A DNA stretch of 64,000 nucleotides from Oceanicola sp. 502str15 (GCF_024105635.1 NZ_WYDQ01000001.1:1798001-1862000), one strand, 5' to 3'; shown: positions 44,491 through 53,750, counted from the first letter of the stretch. Numbers and translations are program-made. Notes: a model not told the origin generated them from the letters alone.

Positions 44491-44880
44491 TCAGTTGACC
44501 TTCTTCCAGGTGCCGCCATCGCGGCAGATGCCCAGCACGCAGCCGGAGACCTTCAAGGTGGAGCCGGAGAGCACTAGCTTGGAGTTGTAGGTCTTGCCAC
44601 GGTCGGGCGAGTAGACCTTGCCCTTGTACTGGCCACCGCCCGACGGCTTGGTCTGCGAGATGATCTGCCGGCCCACGTTCTCCGACTGGATCTCCTTGCC
44701 GTTCGCCCCGTAGGCCTTGATCAGCGTGCCGCAGAGGCCGCCGCCGCAGGGTTTCACCTGCACCAGCCCGGAGTTGCCGTTGTCATCCTTGGCGGTGCGC
44801 CACAGCCCTTCCAGCGGGTCCGCCGCCCAGGCCGGGGCCGCCACCAGCAGGGCCGCCAGGGTCATTGCAATCTTGCGCAT
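44491..44880 (-). CDS. Secreted DUF2147 protein (paralogue)
   Basis: 129 aa after GGAGGAGA. Signal peptide [23 protein letters not shown]2147 core [20 protein letters not shown], with [34 protein letters not shown] and CVLGICRDG. About the same length and cysteine pattern as its neighbour, so a tandem duplication is likely. Divergent from hisA with a 193-bp gap. Confidence 0.87.
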   Translation of the reverse strand: MRKIAMTLAALLVAAPAWAADPLEGLWRTAKDDNGNSGLVQVKPCGGGLCGTLIKAYGANGKEIQSENVGRQIISQTKPSGGGQYKGKVYSPDRGKTYNSKLVLSGSTLKVSGCVLGICRDGGTWKKVN

Positions 44881-45073
44881 GGTTCTCCTCCCATTCAAAA
44901 CGCTGCCCGCATCCTGTGGCCCCCGCCCCGGTTCACGCAACCATAACGTTGGGTCGGACCCGATCACATCGCCGCCGCCCTGCTCATTTCAGGCTCTCCC
45001 CATCCCGAAGGGCCAGCCCCCTTCCCTTCCCCCGCCCCCCATGGCAAACCGCGCCGCAAAAGGAGCCCGCGCC

Positions 45074-45793
45074 ATGATCCTCTACCCCGCCATCGACCTG
45101 AAAGACGGCCATGCCGTGCGGCTCCTGCGCGGCGACATGGAAAAATCCACCACCTTCAACGAAGACCCGGCGGCGCAGGCCATGGAGTTCGTCGCGGCCG
45201 GGTGCGAATGGCTCCACCTCGTCGATCTCAACGGCGCCTTCGCCGGTGCGCCTGTCAACGCCGCGCCGGTCGAGGCGATCCTGAAGGCCACCAAGACCCC
45301 GGCCCAGCTCGGCGGCGGCATCCGCGACATGGCCACCATCGAGGCCTGGCTCTCCAAGGGCCTCGCCCGGGTGATCCTCGGCACCGTCGCGGTGGAAAAC
45401 CCCGCCTTGGTGCGCGAAGCCGCCCGCGCCTTCCCCGGCCAGGTCGCCGTGGGGATCGACGCGCGCCACGGCAAGGTGGCCACCAAGGGCTGGGCGGAAG
45501 AAACCGACGTGGACGCCACCGAACTCGCCCGCTCCTTCGAAGACGCAGGCGTGGCGGCGATCATCTACACCGACATCCTGCGCGACGGTGCCATGCAGGG
45601 GCCGAACGTGGAGGCGACCGATGCGCTGGGTCGCGCGGTTTCGATCCCGGTCATCGCTTCGGGCGGGGTCTCTTCGCTGGCCGACCTGCAGGCACTGAAG
45701 GCCAAGGGCAGCATTGCGGGGGCGATCTCGGGGCGCGCGCTCTATGACGGTGCGATCGACCTCAAGGAAGCCCTCGCCGCACTCCGCGCCTGA
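45074..45793 (+). CDS. hisA: Phosphoribosylformimino-5-aminoimidazole carboxamide ribotide isomerase
   Basis: 239 aa TIM barrel beginning [20 protein letters not shown]. Catalytic Asp 8 lies in PAIDLK and the second Asp in [18 protein letters not shown]; phosphate-binding loops [15 protein letters not shown] and [16 protein letters not shown]. Fourth committed step of histidine synthesis, whose product feeds HisF/HisH. Preceded by AGGAG. Confidence 0.96.
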   Translation: MILYPAIDLKDGHAVRLLRGDMEKSTTFNEDPAAQAMEFVAAGCEWLHLVDLNGAFAGAPVNAAPVEAILKATKTPAQLGGGIRDMATIEAWLSKGLARVILGTVAVENPALVREAARAFPGQVAVGIDARHGKVATKGWAEETDVDATELARSFEDAGVAAIIYTDILRDGAMQGPNVEATDALGRAVSIPVIASGGVSSLADLQALKAKGSIAGAISGRALYDGAIDLKEALAALRA

Positions 45794-45827
45794 ACGCCGC
45801 ATTATATTGCACATGCGTCGATGATCC

Positions 45828-45843
45828 CGCGACTTTAGTCGCG
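45828..45843. terminator. Short hairpin after hisA
   Basis: CGCGACT-TT-AGTCGCG, 7-bp perfect arms, 34 bp after the hisA stop, followed by ATTCTT. A weak terminator candidate separating hisA from the GMC gene. Confidence 0.4.
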
Positions 45844-45962
45844 ATTCTTGAAATTTCCCCTAGGGAATCTACCCGATTCATGCATTAAATTGCAACATCC
45901 GCACGAACCGTCGGGAGAGGAGGCCCGGCCCTCGCTGCGCGACCGACCAAGGGAGGACTCCG

Positions 45963-47693
45963 ATGAAACCGATCTTTACTCAGGCAATGGCCAAGGGCGA
46001 CCGCCTCATGGCGCTGCAATCCGGCCTCGTTCACGGGCGGCTCGGGCGCCGTCGCTTCATCCAGCTTGCACTGGCCGCAGGGGCTTCGCTTGCCTCAGCC
46101 GAGGCCTGGGCGCAGGAGCTGGGCGATGCGGCGATCACCCAGAGCTACAACGCGAAGAACATCGCCGCGCGTTACGATTACATCGTCGTCGGCTCCGGCT
46201 CCGGCGGGGCCGTGGTGGCGGGCCGCCTCGCGGCGGAAACCGATGCCTCGGTGCTGGTGCTGGAGGCCGGGGGCACCGACCAGATCGACGCGGTGCTAAA
46301 CCCGCTGATGTGGCCCACCAACATCCGCTCCGAGCGCGACTGGGGCTATAGCGCCGAGCCTTCCGAGCATGTGAACAACCGCTCGCTGATCCTGCCGATG
46401 GGCAAGGTTGTGGGCGGGGGCAGCTCGATCAACGTCATGATCTGGGCGCGCGGCCACAAGAACGACTTCGACTTCTGGGCCGAGGAAACGGGCGATGACG
46501 GCTGGTCCTACGACAGCGTCCTCGAGATCTACAGGCGCATCGAAGACTGGCAGGGAGCGCCCGATGACACCCGCCGCGGCACCGGCGGCCGCCTCTGGGT
46601 GACCGATGTGCGCAATGTGAACCCCATCGCCCCCGCCTTCGTCGAGGCCTGCGGCACCGCGGGCATCCCCGCCTTCGACGACATGAACGGCGAGATGATG
46701 GAGGGCGCGGGCGGCGCGGCCCTCGCCAATGTGCGCATCAAGGACGGGATGCGCCGCAACATCCCCTCCGACTATCTCTGGGAGGCCCTGAAGCGCCCTA
46801 ACATTACCCTGCTGACCGGGGCCACCGTGCACCGGCTCACCCTCAACGGCACCACCGTCACCGGGCTGACCTTCGAGAAAGACGGCGCGCTGCACGAGGT
46901 TGCCGCCAACACGCGCACCATCCTCAGCGCCGGGGCGATCAACACGCCCAAGATCCTCATGCAATCGGGCATCGGCCCGGCAGATCACCTCGCTGACCAC
47001 GGCATCGGGGTGGTGCATGACCTGCCCGGCGTCGGCCAGAACTTTCAGGACCATATCCTGGCGGCGGGCTGCGTGTGGGAATACAACACGCCGCTCCCGC
47101 CGGGCAATTCCGCCGCCGAGGCGACCTTCTTCTGGAAGTCGGACTCTGCGCTCGACACCCCCGATCTCCAGCCCTTCCAGATCGAGGTACCCTATGCGTC
47201 CGAGGTCCACGGCTCGGCCTTTGCGCCCCCGCCCGGAAGCTGGACGATCGCGCCCGGCATCGTGCGCCCCCAGTCCCGCGGCGAGGTGCTGCTGACCGGG
47301 GCAAACCCGGACGACCCGGTGCGGATCGACGGCGGCTTCCTGAAAGAGCCGGCAGACCTGAAGGCGCTCACCACCTGCATCGAGCTGTGTCGCGAAATCG
47401 GCAATTCCGGCCCGCTGGCGGAGTTCGTGAAACGCGAGGTCATGCCCGGACCGATCACCGGCACGGCGCTGGAAGACTTCGCCCGCAATGCGGCAGGCAC
47501 CTACTTTCATGAAAGCTGTACCTGCAAGATGGGCAAGGATGACATGTCGGTGGTTTCGGGCGCGCTCGCCGTGCACGGCATCGAAGGGCTCTCGATTGCA
47601 GATGCTTCCGCCATGCCCCGCGTCTCCACCGGCAATACCATGGCCTCGACCGTTGTGATCGGCGAGCGCATGGCCGATCTCCTCATCGGCTAG
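45963..47693 (+). CDS. Exported GMC-family FAD oxidoreductase
   Basis: 576 aa with GGGAGGA upstream. A twin-arginine-like signal (GRRRFIQLALAAGASLASAE) begins near residue 28. FAD-binding motif YIVVGSGSGGAVVAGRLAAE, GMC signature LPMGKVVGGGSSINVMIWAR and LSAGAINTPKILMQSGIGP are present. The catalytic His is probably in TYFHESCTCKMG, and the C-terminal active-site Asn in VSTGNTMAS. It oxidises an alcohol (choline/glucose-dehydrogenase type), probably in the periplasm. Not part of histidine synthesis although it sits between hisA and hisF. Confidence 0.88.
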   Translation: MKPIFTQAMAKGDRLMALQSGLVHGRLGRRRFIQLALAAGASLASAEAWAQELGDAAITQSYNAKNIAARYDYIVVGSGSGGAVVAGRLAAETDASVLVLEAGGTDQIDAVLNPLMWPTNIRSERDWGYSAEPSEHVNNRSLILPMGKVVGGGSSINVMIWARGHKNDFDFWAEETGDDGWSYDSVLEIYRRIEDWQGAPDDTRRGTGGRLWVTDVRNVNPIAPAFVEACGTAGIPAFDDMNGEMMEGAGGAALANVRIKDGMRRNIPSDYLWEALKRPNITLLTGATVHRLTLNGTTVTGLTFEKDGALHEVAANTRTILSAGAINTPKILMQSGIGPADHLADHGIGVVHDLPGVGQNFQDHILAAGCVWEYNTPLPPGNSAAEATFFWKSDSALDTPDLQPFQIEVPYASEVHGSAFAPPPGSWTIAPGIVRPQSRGEVLLTGANPDDPVRIDGGFLKEPADLKALTTCIELCREIGNSGPLAEFVKREVMPGPITGTALEDFARNAAGTYFHESCTCKMGKDDMSVVSGALAVHGIEGLSIADASAMPRVSTGNTMASTVVIGERMADLLIG

Positions 47694-47738
47694 GCGGCGC
47701 GGGCGCGGGGGCTCCTCCCCTCCCGCGCCCGCAATGCC

Positions 47739-48188
47739 TCACTCCCCGGTGGCTGCCCCGGTGAGCTTTTTCAGGGCGCCCTCCATCTGGGCGATGACCG
47801 GCAGGTCATCATCGACGCCAACCTCGTCCAGCATCTCCTCGGGGTCCTGATAGGAAAGCTGCACCGCGCCCGCGTCATCCTCCCAGATCAGCACCTTCAT
47901 CGGCAGCGCCAGCCCGGCCATCGGGTTGTCCTGAATCGCGGGCGTTCCGAGCTTCGGGTTGCCAAAGATCACCAGCTCCATCGGGGCCAGCTCCAGCTCC
48001 GCCGTCTCGCCCCCGCCCGCATGATCGACCCGCGCAAAGACGGTTGCGCCCGCGCCTTCGATTGCGGCCACCAGCCGGTCGGCCACTTCGGCCACGGAGC
48101 CGGTGGCGGGCACGTTGATGATATCGTCATCGGCCAGCGCGGGGCTGGCGGCGAGGGTCAGGGCGAGGGCGGCGAGGGCGTGTTTCAT
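47739..48188 (-). CDS. Secreted DUF302 protein
   Basis: 149 aa after GGAGA. Signal peptide MKHALAALALTLAASPALA. DUF302 core: VAEVADRLVAAIEGAGATVF, LELAPMELVIFGNPKLGTPA and LPMKVLIWEDDAGAVQLSY. The family is widespread and of uncertain function. Monocistronic. Confidence 0.88.
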   Translation of the reverse strand: MKHALAALALTLAASPALADDDIINVPATGSVAEVADRLVAAIEGAGATVFARVDHAGGGETAELELAPMELVIFGNPKLGTPAIQDNPMAGLALPMKVLIWEDDAGAVQLSYQDPEEMLDEVGVDDDLPVIAQMEGALKKLTGAATGE

Positions 48189-48266
48189 GGCGGTGTCTCC
48201 GGTTTGGATTGCGCAAGCTCAACCCGGAGCATCGCAGCCTCGTTCCGCCTGTCTACCGCGCGGCGC

Positions 48267-49355
48267 TCACATCTGCGCCAGCCAAAGCCGCACCTTCAGC
48301 CCGCCATGGGCCACATGCGGCCCCGGCGGCTCCCAGGGCAGGCCGGTGGCGCGGGCGAGCTTTTCGTCGCTCGTGACCATGGCCAACCGCCAGCCCGCGA
48401 AGCGCTCTTTCATCACCTTGCCGAAGGCGCCGTAAAGCCCGAAAAGCGGGGCCTTGTTGCCGATCCGGCTGCCATAGGGCGGGTTGCAGATCACCAGCCC
48501 CGGATCGCACTCGGGCCGCTCCAGCGCGCTCACGCTGGCCTCGGAAAACTGGCAGTCGACCCCGGCCCGCGCGGCGTTCTCGCGGCTCATCGCCACCGCG
48601 CCCGCGTCGCGATCCGAGCCGATCACCGGCCCCGCGCCCCGCGCCACCGGCGGCCTCGCCTTCAACGCGGCATAGGCCTCTGCCTCGAAGGCACCGAAGC
48701 TCTCGAAGGCAAAGCTGCGCTCCCGCCCGGGCGCAAGGCCCGCCGCGATCTCCGCCGCCTCGATGCAGAAGGTCCCCGAGCCGCACATCGGATCCATCAC
48801 CGCCTCGCGCCCGGCATAGCCCGCCGCCCTCAGCAGCCCGGCGGCCATGGTCTCGCGCAGCGGCGCGGCGTTCACCGCGGTCTTGAAGCCCCGCCGGTGC
48901 AGCGCCTCGCCCGAGCTGTCCACGCTCACCACGCAGCGGTTCTCCTCGATGCGCACCAGCACCCGCAGCCCCTCCGGGTCCACCACCGCGCCCGCACGGC
49001 CAAGGGCCTCCTCCAGCCGCCCCTTCACCGCGCCCGCGTGGTAGAGCTTGGAGTGCTTCGTCGCCGCCTCCGCCCGCACCGCCTGGCCCGGTGCCAGCAC
49101 CGCCGCCCAATCCACCGCGTCCAGCCCGGTCTCCAGCGCCCGAAAGCTCATCGCCCTGAAGGCCGCCAGACGCACCAGCACCCGCCCCGGCACCCGCAGC
49201 ACAAGGTTGGCCCGCCAGACCTCGGGCCAGCCGCCCCGGCAGACCACGCCGCCCGGCACCACGCGGGCCTTGGCAAAGCCCTGCTCGCGGGCCTCTGCGG
49301 CGGCCACCTCCTCCAGCCCCGGTGCGACCACCAGGAAGATCTCCATCTTTTCCAT
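48267..49355 (-). CDS. THUMP-domain class I SAM RNA methyltransferase (RlmL/YcbY N-terminal type)
   Basis: 362 aa. N-terminal THUMP-like region (FLVVAPGLEEVAAAEAREQG; up to about 150), then a Rossmann methyltransferase with VMDPMCGSGTFCIEAAEIAA and the NPPYGSRIG motif typical of N2-guanine or N6-adenine methylation. E. coli RlmL methylates G2445 of 23S rRNA. This protein lacks the second (RlmK) half, so it corresponds to the N-terminal enzyme only. Divergent from hisF. Confidence 0.86.
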   Translation of the reverse strand: MEKMEIFLVVAPGLEEVAAAEAREQGFAKARVVPGGVVCRGGWPEVWRANLVLRVPGRVLVRLAAFRAMSFRALETGLDAVDWAAVLAPGQAVRAEAATKHSKLYHAGAVKGRLEEALGRAGAVVDPEGLRVLVRIEENRCVVSVDSSGEALHRRGFKTAVNAAPLRETMAAGLLRAAGYAGREAVMDPMCGSGTFCIEAAEIAAGLAPGRERSFAFESFGAFEAEAYAALKARPPVARGAGPVIGSDRDAGAVAMSRENAARAGVDCQFSEASVSALERPECDPGLVICNPPYGSRIGNKAPLFGLYGAFGKVMKERFAGWRLAMVTSDEKLARATGLPWEPPGPHVAHGGLKVRLWLAQM

Positions 49356-49413
49356 GCCCCTGCCCTAGCCGCCCGCGCTTCCCTCCGCCAGCAAAACCGG
49401 CTACGTGAGCCTC

Positions 49414-50175
49414 ATGCTGAAGACCCGCATCATCCCCTGCCTCGACGTGGCCGATGGCCGCGTGGTGAAAGGCGTCAACTTCGTCGACCTCGTGGACGCC
49501 GGAGACCCTGTGGAATCCGCCCGCGCCTATGATGCCGCCGGGGCCGACGAGCTTTGTTTCCTCGACATCCATGCCACCCATGAAAACCGCGGCACCATGT
49601 ATGACCTCGCCACGCGGACGGCCGAGCAATGCTTCATGCCGCTCACCATCGGCGGCGGGGTGCGCACCCATGACGACGTGCGCAAGCTGCTGCTCTCGGG
49701 GGCCGACAAGGTCTCGTTCAACTCCGCCGCCGTGGCCGACCCGAACGTGATCACCGAGGCCGCCCTGCGCTTCGGCTCGCAATGCATCGTCTGCGCGATC
49801 GACGCCAAGACCGTCGCTCCCGGCCGGTGGGAAATTTTCACCCACGGCGGCCGCCGCCCCACGGGGATCGACGCGGTCGAATTCGCCGTGATGATCGCCG
49901 AGAAGGGCGCGGGCGAAATCCTCCTCACCTCGATGGACCGTGACGGCACCAAATCCGGCTTCAACCTGCCCCTCACCCGCGCCATCGCCGATGCGGTGCC
50001 GGTGCCGGTGATCGCCTCGGGCGGGGTCGGCACCCTCGATCACCTCGTCGAAGGCGTCACCGAGGGCCATGCCTCCGCCGTGCTCGCCGCCTCGATCTTC
50101 CATTTCGGAACCTACACCATCGGCGAGGCCAAAACCCATATGGCCGCCGCCGGAATCCCCGTGAGGATGACATGA
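49414..50175 (+). CDS. hisF: Imidazole glycerol phosphate synthase, cyclase subunit
   Basis: 253 aa TIM barrel beginning [20 protein letters not shown]; catalytic Asp 11 in CLDV and Asp in [18 protein letters not shown] 49414 chosen because the family starts here; GTG 49405 is three codons upstream. It makes imidazole glycerol phosphate and AICAR with HisH. The stop overlaps hisE (ATGA). Confidence 0.96.
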   Translation: MLKTRIIPCLDVADGRVVKGVNFVDLVDAGDPVESARAYDAAGADELCFLDIHATHENRGTMYDLATRTAEQCFMPLTIGGGVRTHDDVRKLLLSGADKVSFNSAAVADPNVITEAALRFGSQCIVCAIDAKTVAPGRWEIFTHGGRRPTGIDAVEFAVMIAEKGAGEILLTSMDRDGTKSGFNLPLTRAIADAVPVPVIASGGVGTLDHLVEGVTEGHASAVLAASIFHFGTYTIGEAKTHMAAAGIPVRMT

Positions 50176-50477
50176 GCCTTTCCGCCCTCGCCGCCACCAT
50201 AGCAGCCCGCAAATCCGCCGACCCTGAGACAAGCTGGACAGCCAAGCTGCTCTCCAAGGGCCCGGAAAAATGCGCCGAGAAATTCGGGGAAGAGGCGGTG
50301 GAAGCCATCATCGAAGCGGTGAAGGGCGACCGCGCCCGCCTCACCTCAGAGGCCGCCGACGCGCTCTACCACCTGCTGGTCATGTGCGCCGCCCGCGACG
50401 TGACCCTCGCCGACATCGAAGCCGAACTCGCCAAGCGCGAGCACCAGTCGGGCATAGACGAAAAAGCCGCCCGGTAA
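50172..50477 (+). CDS. hisE: Phosphoribosyl-ATP pyrophosphatase
   Basis: 101 aa all-helical MazG-like: [34 protein letters not shown] and [15 protein letters not shown] contain the Glu/Asp metal ligands. Removes pyrophosphate from PR-ATP, the second histidine step. Translationally coupled to hisF. Followed by repeat A 14 bp after the stop. Confidence 0.95.
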   Translation: MSLSALAATIAARKSADPETSWTAKLLSKGPEKCAEKFGEEAVEAIIEAVKGDRARLTSEAADALYHLLVMCAARDVTLADIEAELAKREHQSGIDEKAAR

Positions 50478-50490
50478 CCCCCACCCTGCT

Positions 50491-50538
50491 CATTTTCTTG
50501 CTGAAAATATCTCCGGGGGTGTGGGGGCTGGCCCCCAC
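50491..50538 (+). repeat. Dispersed repeat family A, copy 3
   Basis: CATTTTCTTGCTGAAAATAT, then CTCCGGGGGTGTGGGGGCTG and GCCCCCA. One base of the AT core and one G of each arm differ from the copies at 27580 and 34496. Located right after hisE on the coding strand. Confidence 0.85.
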
Positions 50539-50567
50539 TGCAAGACCCCTCAAAGCAGCACCTCGCC

Positions 50568-50948
50568 TCAAGGCACCCGCGCCGTCACCTCGATCTCGAT
50601 CTTCATCGCCGGGCTGATCAGCCCCGCTTCGATCATCATCGCTGCGGGCCGCGCCTTGCCGAAGGCCTCCGCCAGCACCGGCCAGCAGGGCTCGAAGTCT
50701 GCGGCGACCGGCAGCACGTAGTTCACCCGCACCACGTCATCGAGGCTCGCCCCGGCCTGCTCCAGCGCCCGGCGGATGGTTTCCAGCGTGTTGCGGCATT
50801 GGGCCACCACGTCCTCGGGCAGCTCGCCCGTCTCCGGGTCCGCCCCGGTGCTGCCGGCCACGAAGACCCAGCCGTCGCAGACCACCGCGCGGCTGTAGCC
50901 GATCTTTTCCTCGTAGGGCCCACCCGAAGATATCAACCGTCGTTCCAT
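50568..50948 (-). CDS. RidA-family protein
   Basis: 126 aa from ATG 50948 (GGAG upstream). RidA/YjgF fold: MERRLISSGGPYEEKIGYSR, VFVAGSTGADPETGELPEDV, RVNYVLPVAADFEPCWPVL and KIEIEVTARVP. Canonical RidA deaminases use an Arg in the IEVTAR-like segment (here IEIEVTAR); members hydrolyse reactive enamines/imines. It lies downstream of clpX on the same strand but beyond the clpX terminator. Confidence 0.87.
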   Translation of the reverse strand: MERRLISSGGPYEEKIGYSRAVVCDGWVFVAGSTGADPETGELPEDVVAQCRNTLETIRRALEQAGASLDDVVRVNYVLPVAADFEPCWPVLAEAFGKARPAAMMIEAGLISPAMKIEIEVTARVP

Positions 50949-50961
50949 TCCGTTCTCCAAC

Positions 50962-50988
50962 AAAAAAAGGCCCCGCTCCCGCGAGGCC
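50962..50988 (-). terminator. Rho-independent terminator of clpX
   Basis: On the minus strand GGCCTCGC, loop GGGA, GCGGGGCC (8 bp with one G-T) and TTTTTTT, 27 bp after the clpX stop. A textbook intrinsic terminator. Confidence 0.88.
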
Positions 50989-51012
50989 ATAGGGTGGGTG
51001 CGACCCACCTAT
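50989..51012. repeat. GGGTGGGT-type inverted repeat between clpX and its terminator
   Basis: ATAGGGTGGGT-GCG-ACCCACCTAT, imperfect by one G. Related elements are at 42539-42563 and 58290-58315. Confidence 0.65.
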
Positions 51013-51014
51013 GA

Positions 51015-52280
51015 TTAAGCCGAAGCGTTCTCTGCCTTGCTGTCCTCGGAGTAGATGAACAGCGGCTGGGCATCTGCGCCCACGGCCTCTTCGTTCACCA
51101 CCACCTCGTCGACCTCGGTCATGCCGGGCAGGTCGAACATGGTGTCGAGCAGGATGTCCTCCATGATCGAACGCAGGCCACGCGCGCCGGTCTTGCGCTC
51201 GATGGCGCGTTTGGCGATGGCGCGCAGTGCGTCTTCGGTGAAGGTCAGCTCGGTGTCTTCCAGTTCGAACAGGCGCTGGTACTGCTTGACCAGCGCGTTC
51301 TTGGGCTGGGTCAGAATGGTGACAAGCGCGTCCTCGTCGAGGTCTTCCAGCGTTGCCAGCACCGGCAGGCGGCCGACGAACTCGGGGATCAGGCCGAACT
51401 TCAGCAGGTCTTCCGGCTCCAGCTCGGTGAATATCTCGCCGATGCCGCGGCTCTCGGAGTCCTTCACATCGGCGCCGAAGCCGATGGCCGAACCCTTGCC
51501 GCGCTGGCTGATGATCTTGTCGAGGCCCGCAAAGGCGCCACCGCAGATGAACAGGATGTTCGTGGTGTCGACCTGCAGGAACTCCTGCTGCGGATGCTTG
51601 CGCCCGCCCTGCGGCGGCACGGAGGCGACGGTGCCTTCCATGATCTTCAGCAGCGCCTGCTGCACGCCCTCGCCGCTCACGTCGCGGGTGATCGAGGGGT
51701 TGTCGGACTTGCGGGTGATCTTGTCGACCTCGTCGATGTAGACGATGCCGCGCTGCGCCCGCTCCACGTTGTATTCCGACGCCTGGAGCAGCTTGAGAAT
51801 GATGTTCTCCACGTCCTCGCCCACGTAACCGGCTTCGGTCAGCGTGGTGGCGTCGGCCATGGTGAAGGGCACATCGAGAATGCGGGCCAGGGTCTGGGCC
51901 AGCAGGGTCTTGCCGCAGCCGGTCGGACCGATCAGCAGGATGTTGGACTTGGCCAGCTCGATATCGCCGGTCTTGCCAGCGTGGTTCAGCCGCTTGTAGT
52001 GGTTGTGCACGGCCACCGAGAGCACCCGCTTGGCGTGGTACTGCCCGATCACGTAATCATCGAGAACTTCGCAGATTTCCTTGGGTGTGGGCACCCCGTC
52101 GGAAGACTTGAGGCCGGACGTCTTGGTCTCTTCCCGGATGATATCCATGCACAGCTCGACGCATTCATCACAGATGAACACCGTCGGTCCGGCGATCAGC
52201 TTTCGAACCTCGTGCTGGCTCTTTCCGCAGAAAGAGCAGTAGAGCGTGTTCTTGCTGTCACCACCTGAATTCGTCGCCAT
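51015..52280 (-). CDS. clpX: ATP-dependent Clp protease ATP-binding subunit
   Basis: 421 aa from ATG 52280; the ORF runs on upstream but homologues begin here. N-terminal zinc domain with C15, C18, C37 and C40 ([17 protein letters not shown]). AAA+ domain: [15 protein letters not shown] (Walker A), [10 protein letters not shown] (Walker B) and arginine finger/sensor regions. RKHPQQEF and the pore-loop segment GYVG are present. It unfolds SsrA-tagged and regulatory proteins for ClpP, which is encoded 155 bp upstream. Confidence 0.97.
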   Translation of the reverse strand: MATNSGGDSKNTLYCSFCGKSQHEVRKLIAGPTVFICDECVELCMDIIREETKTSGLKSSDGVPTPKEICEVLDDYVIGQYHAKRVLSVAVHNHYKRLNHAGKTGDIELAKSNILLIGPTGCGKTLLAQTLARILDVPFTMADATTLTEAGYVGEDVENIILKLLQASEYNVERAQRGIVYIDEVDKITRKSDNPSITRDVSGEGVQQALLKIMEGTVASVPPQGGRKHPQQEFLQVDTTNILFICGGAFAGLDKIISQRGKGSAIGFGADVKDSESRGIGEIFTELEPEDLLKFGLIPEFVGRLPVLATLEDLDEDALVTILTQPKNALVKQYQRLFELEDTELTFTEDALRAIAKRAIERKTGARGLRSIMEDILLDTMFDLPGMTEVDEVVVNEEAVGADAQPLFIYSEDSKAENASA

Positions 52281-52402
52281 TAAAAACCCCTCGGGCTGCT
52301 CTGCCCGTTTCTTGCGTTCTGCCCCGTTTGCTCCCCGGATTTCGAAAATCCTAGGGCAGCACCCAACGGGACACAACGCCAAATTAAAGTGAACGACGCA
52401 TG

Positions 52403-52446
52403 TGTTGCGGCGGCTACTTGCTGCTGTTGCGGCGGCTACTTGCTGC
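52403..52446. repeat. 22-bp tandem duplication at the clpP 3' end
   Basis: TGTTGCGGCGGCTACTTGCT followed by GC occurs twice head to tail (52403-52424 and 52425-52446). The second unit contains the last codons and the stop of clpP; the first lies just beyond it. Confidence 0.9.
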
Positions 52447-53071
52447 CGCTTTCGTCGCCACCCTTGTCGCGGTTCTCCACGATCTCGTCGATCAGTCCCC
52501 AATCCTTGGCTTCTTCGGGGCTCATGAAGTTGTCGCGCTCGAGCGCGGCCTCGACCTTTTTCAGGGTCTGGCCGGTGTGTTTAACATAGATCTGGTTAAG
52601 CCGGTCTTTCAGCTTCTGCGTTTCCTGAGCGTGGATCATTATGTCCGTCGCCTGGCCCTGGTAGCCGCCGGAGGGCTGGTGCACCATGATGCGGCTGTTG
52701 GGCAGCGAAAAGCGCATGCCCGCCTCGCCCGCCGTCAGCAGCAGCGAGCCCATCGAGGCGGCCTGGCCGATGACCAGCGTGCTCACCTTCGGGCGGATGT
52801 ACTGCATCGTGTCGTAGATCGAGAGGCCCGATGTCACCACGCCGCCGGGGCTGTTGATATACATCGAAATCTCTTTTTTCGGATTGTCCGCTTCGAGGTG
52901 CAGAAGCTGGGCCACCACGAGCTGGCTCATGCCGTCATGCACCGGGCCGTTCACGAAGACGATCCGCTCCTTCAGGAGGCGCGAGAAGATGTCATAGGCC
53001 CGCTCACCGCGGCTGGTCTGCTCGACCACCATGGGAACGAGGTTCATGTAGGTCTCAACGGGGTCGTTCAT
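52436..53071 (-). CDS. clpP: ATP-dependent Clp protease proteolytic subunit
   Basis: 211 aa from ATG 53071 ([18 protein letters not shown]). Catalytic triad: Ser 106 in [11 protein letters not shown], His 131 in MVHQPSGG, Asp 180 in LERDNFMS; oxyanion segment [11 protein letters not shown]. Forms the tetradecameric protease barrel with ClpX. Possible sigma-32 promoter at 53142-53173. Confidence 0.97.
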   Translation of the reverse strand: MNDPVETYMNLVPMVVEQTSRGERAYDIFSRLLKERIVFVNGPVHDGMSQLVVAQLLHLEADNPKKEISMYINSPGGVVTSGLSIYDTMQYIRPKVSTLVIGQAASMGSLLLTAGEAGMRFSLPNSRIMVHQPSGGYQGQATDIMIHAQETQKLKDRLNQIYVKHTGQTLKKVEAALERDNFMSPEEAKDWGLIDEIVENRDKGGDESGSK

Positions 53072-53141
53072 AGCTCGGGCCTCGACATTTTGGGCCCCGG
53101 TCGGCGGGGCCGTGGATCTCATCCCCATGTCTTAGTGCTGG

Positions 53142-53173
53142 CATAGGGGGGCTGCAAGGGCACCAGCCTCAAA
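53142..53173 (-). promoter_or_regulatory. Candidate sigma-32 promoter of clpP
   Basis: Minus strand TTTGAGG (53173-53167), 17-bp spacer, CCCCTATG (53149-53142), about 70 bp upstream of the clpP start. The boxes resemble the RpoH consensus CTTGAAA/CCCCATnT, and rpoH is in this window. Confidence 0.42.
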
Positions 53174-53229
53174 GACCCGATAAGCGTGAACAATTGATTG
53201 AGGCGGCGCCGACCTTTGCGAAAACCCGT

Positions 53230-53706
53230 TCAGGTCTTCTGATCGGCCAGATCGTTGAGCAGATCGAGCAGCGCGTCCACCCGTTCCTGCCCGAAGGCGG
53301 CCTCGAGTTCGGCGAAGATGCGGTTGCTCTCGCCAATGTGACGGGCAATCAGCGTCCGCCCCTCTTCGGTGATCGCAAGCTGCAGCTTGCGCCCGTCGTA
53401 GGGGTCTTTTTCGCGGGTGATCAGTGCCCGCTCTTCCAGCGACTGCATGATCCGGGTCAGGCTGGGCAGGAGCAGGCAGGCCTGGTTGGCAAGCTCCTTG
53501 GGTTCCATCGTGCGGTTCTCGTCGAGCACCCGCAGCACTCGCCACTGCTGCTCCGTCACCCCGGTTGCCGCAAGCATGCCGCGCACCGGCGCCATCACCG
53601 CTTCGCGGGCACGCAGCAACGCAATAGGCAGGGATCGCGATGTATGGCGCAAAGAACCAGTACCCTCCCGAGCCCCGCCAAGAGACTTCGGGCTATCATC
53701 TGACAT
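53230..53706 (-). CDS. hpaR: Homoprotocatechuate degradation regulator HpaR (MarR family)
   Basis: 158 aa. MarR winged helix with the HpaR-specific N-terminal part SLPIALLRAREAVMAPVRGM and VTEQQWRVLRVLDENRTMEP, then CLLLPSLTRIMQSLEERALI and DPYDGRKLQLAITEEG. Known HpaR represses hpa genes until homoprotocatechuate or hydroxyphenylacetate binds. It is divergent from hpaF, and a 12-bp palindrome lies in the 94-bp gap between the starts. Confidence 0.9.
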   Translation of the reverse strand: MSDDSPKSLGGAREGTGSLRHTSRSLPIALLRAREAVMAPVRGMLAATGVTEQQWRVLRVLDENRTMEPKELANQACLLLPSLTRIMQSLEERALITREKDPYDGRKLQLAITEEGRTLIARHIGESNRIFAELEAAFGQERVDALLDLLNDLADQKT

Positions 53707-53738
53707 AGGATATGTATGACTTAAGCACGACGTTGCAG

Positions 53739-53750
53739 CAAGTATACTTG
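53739..53750. promoter_or_regulatory. Candidate HpaR operator
   Basis: CAAGTATACTTG, a 12-bp perfect palindrome in the hpaR/hpaF gap. It overlaps the start of TTGACG (53748-53753), a likely -35 box for hpaF, so a bound repressor would block it. A weaker inverted repeat AACT-N8-AGTT lies at 53772-53787. Confidence 0.6.
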
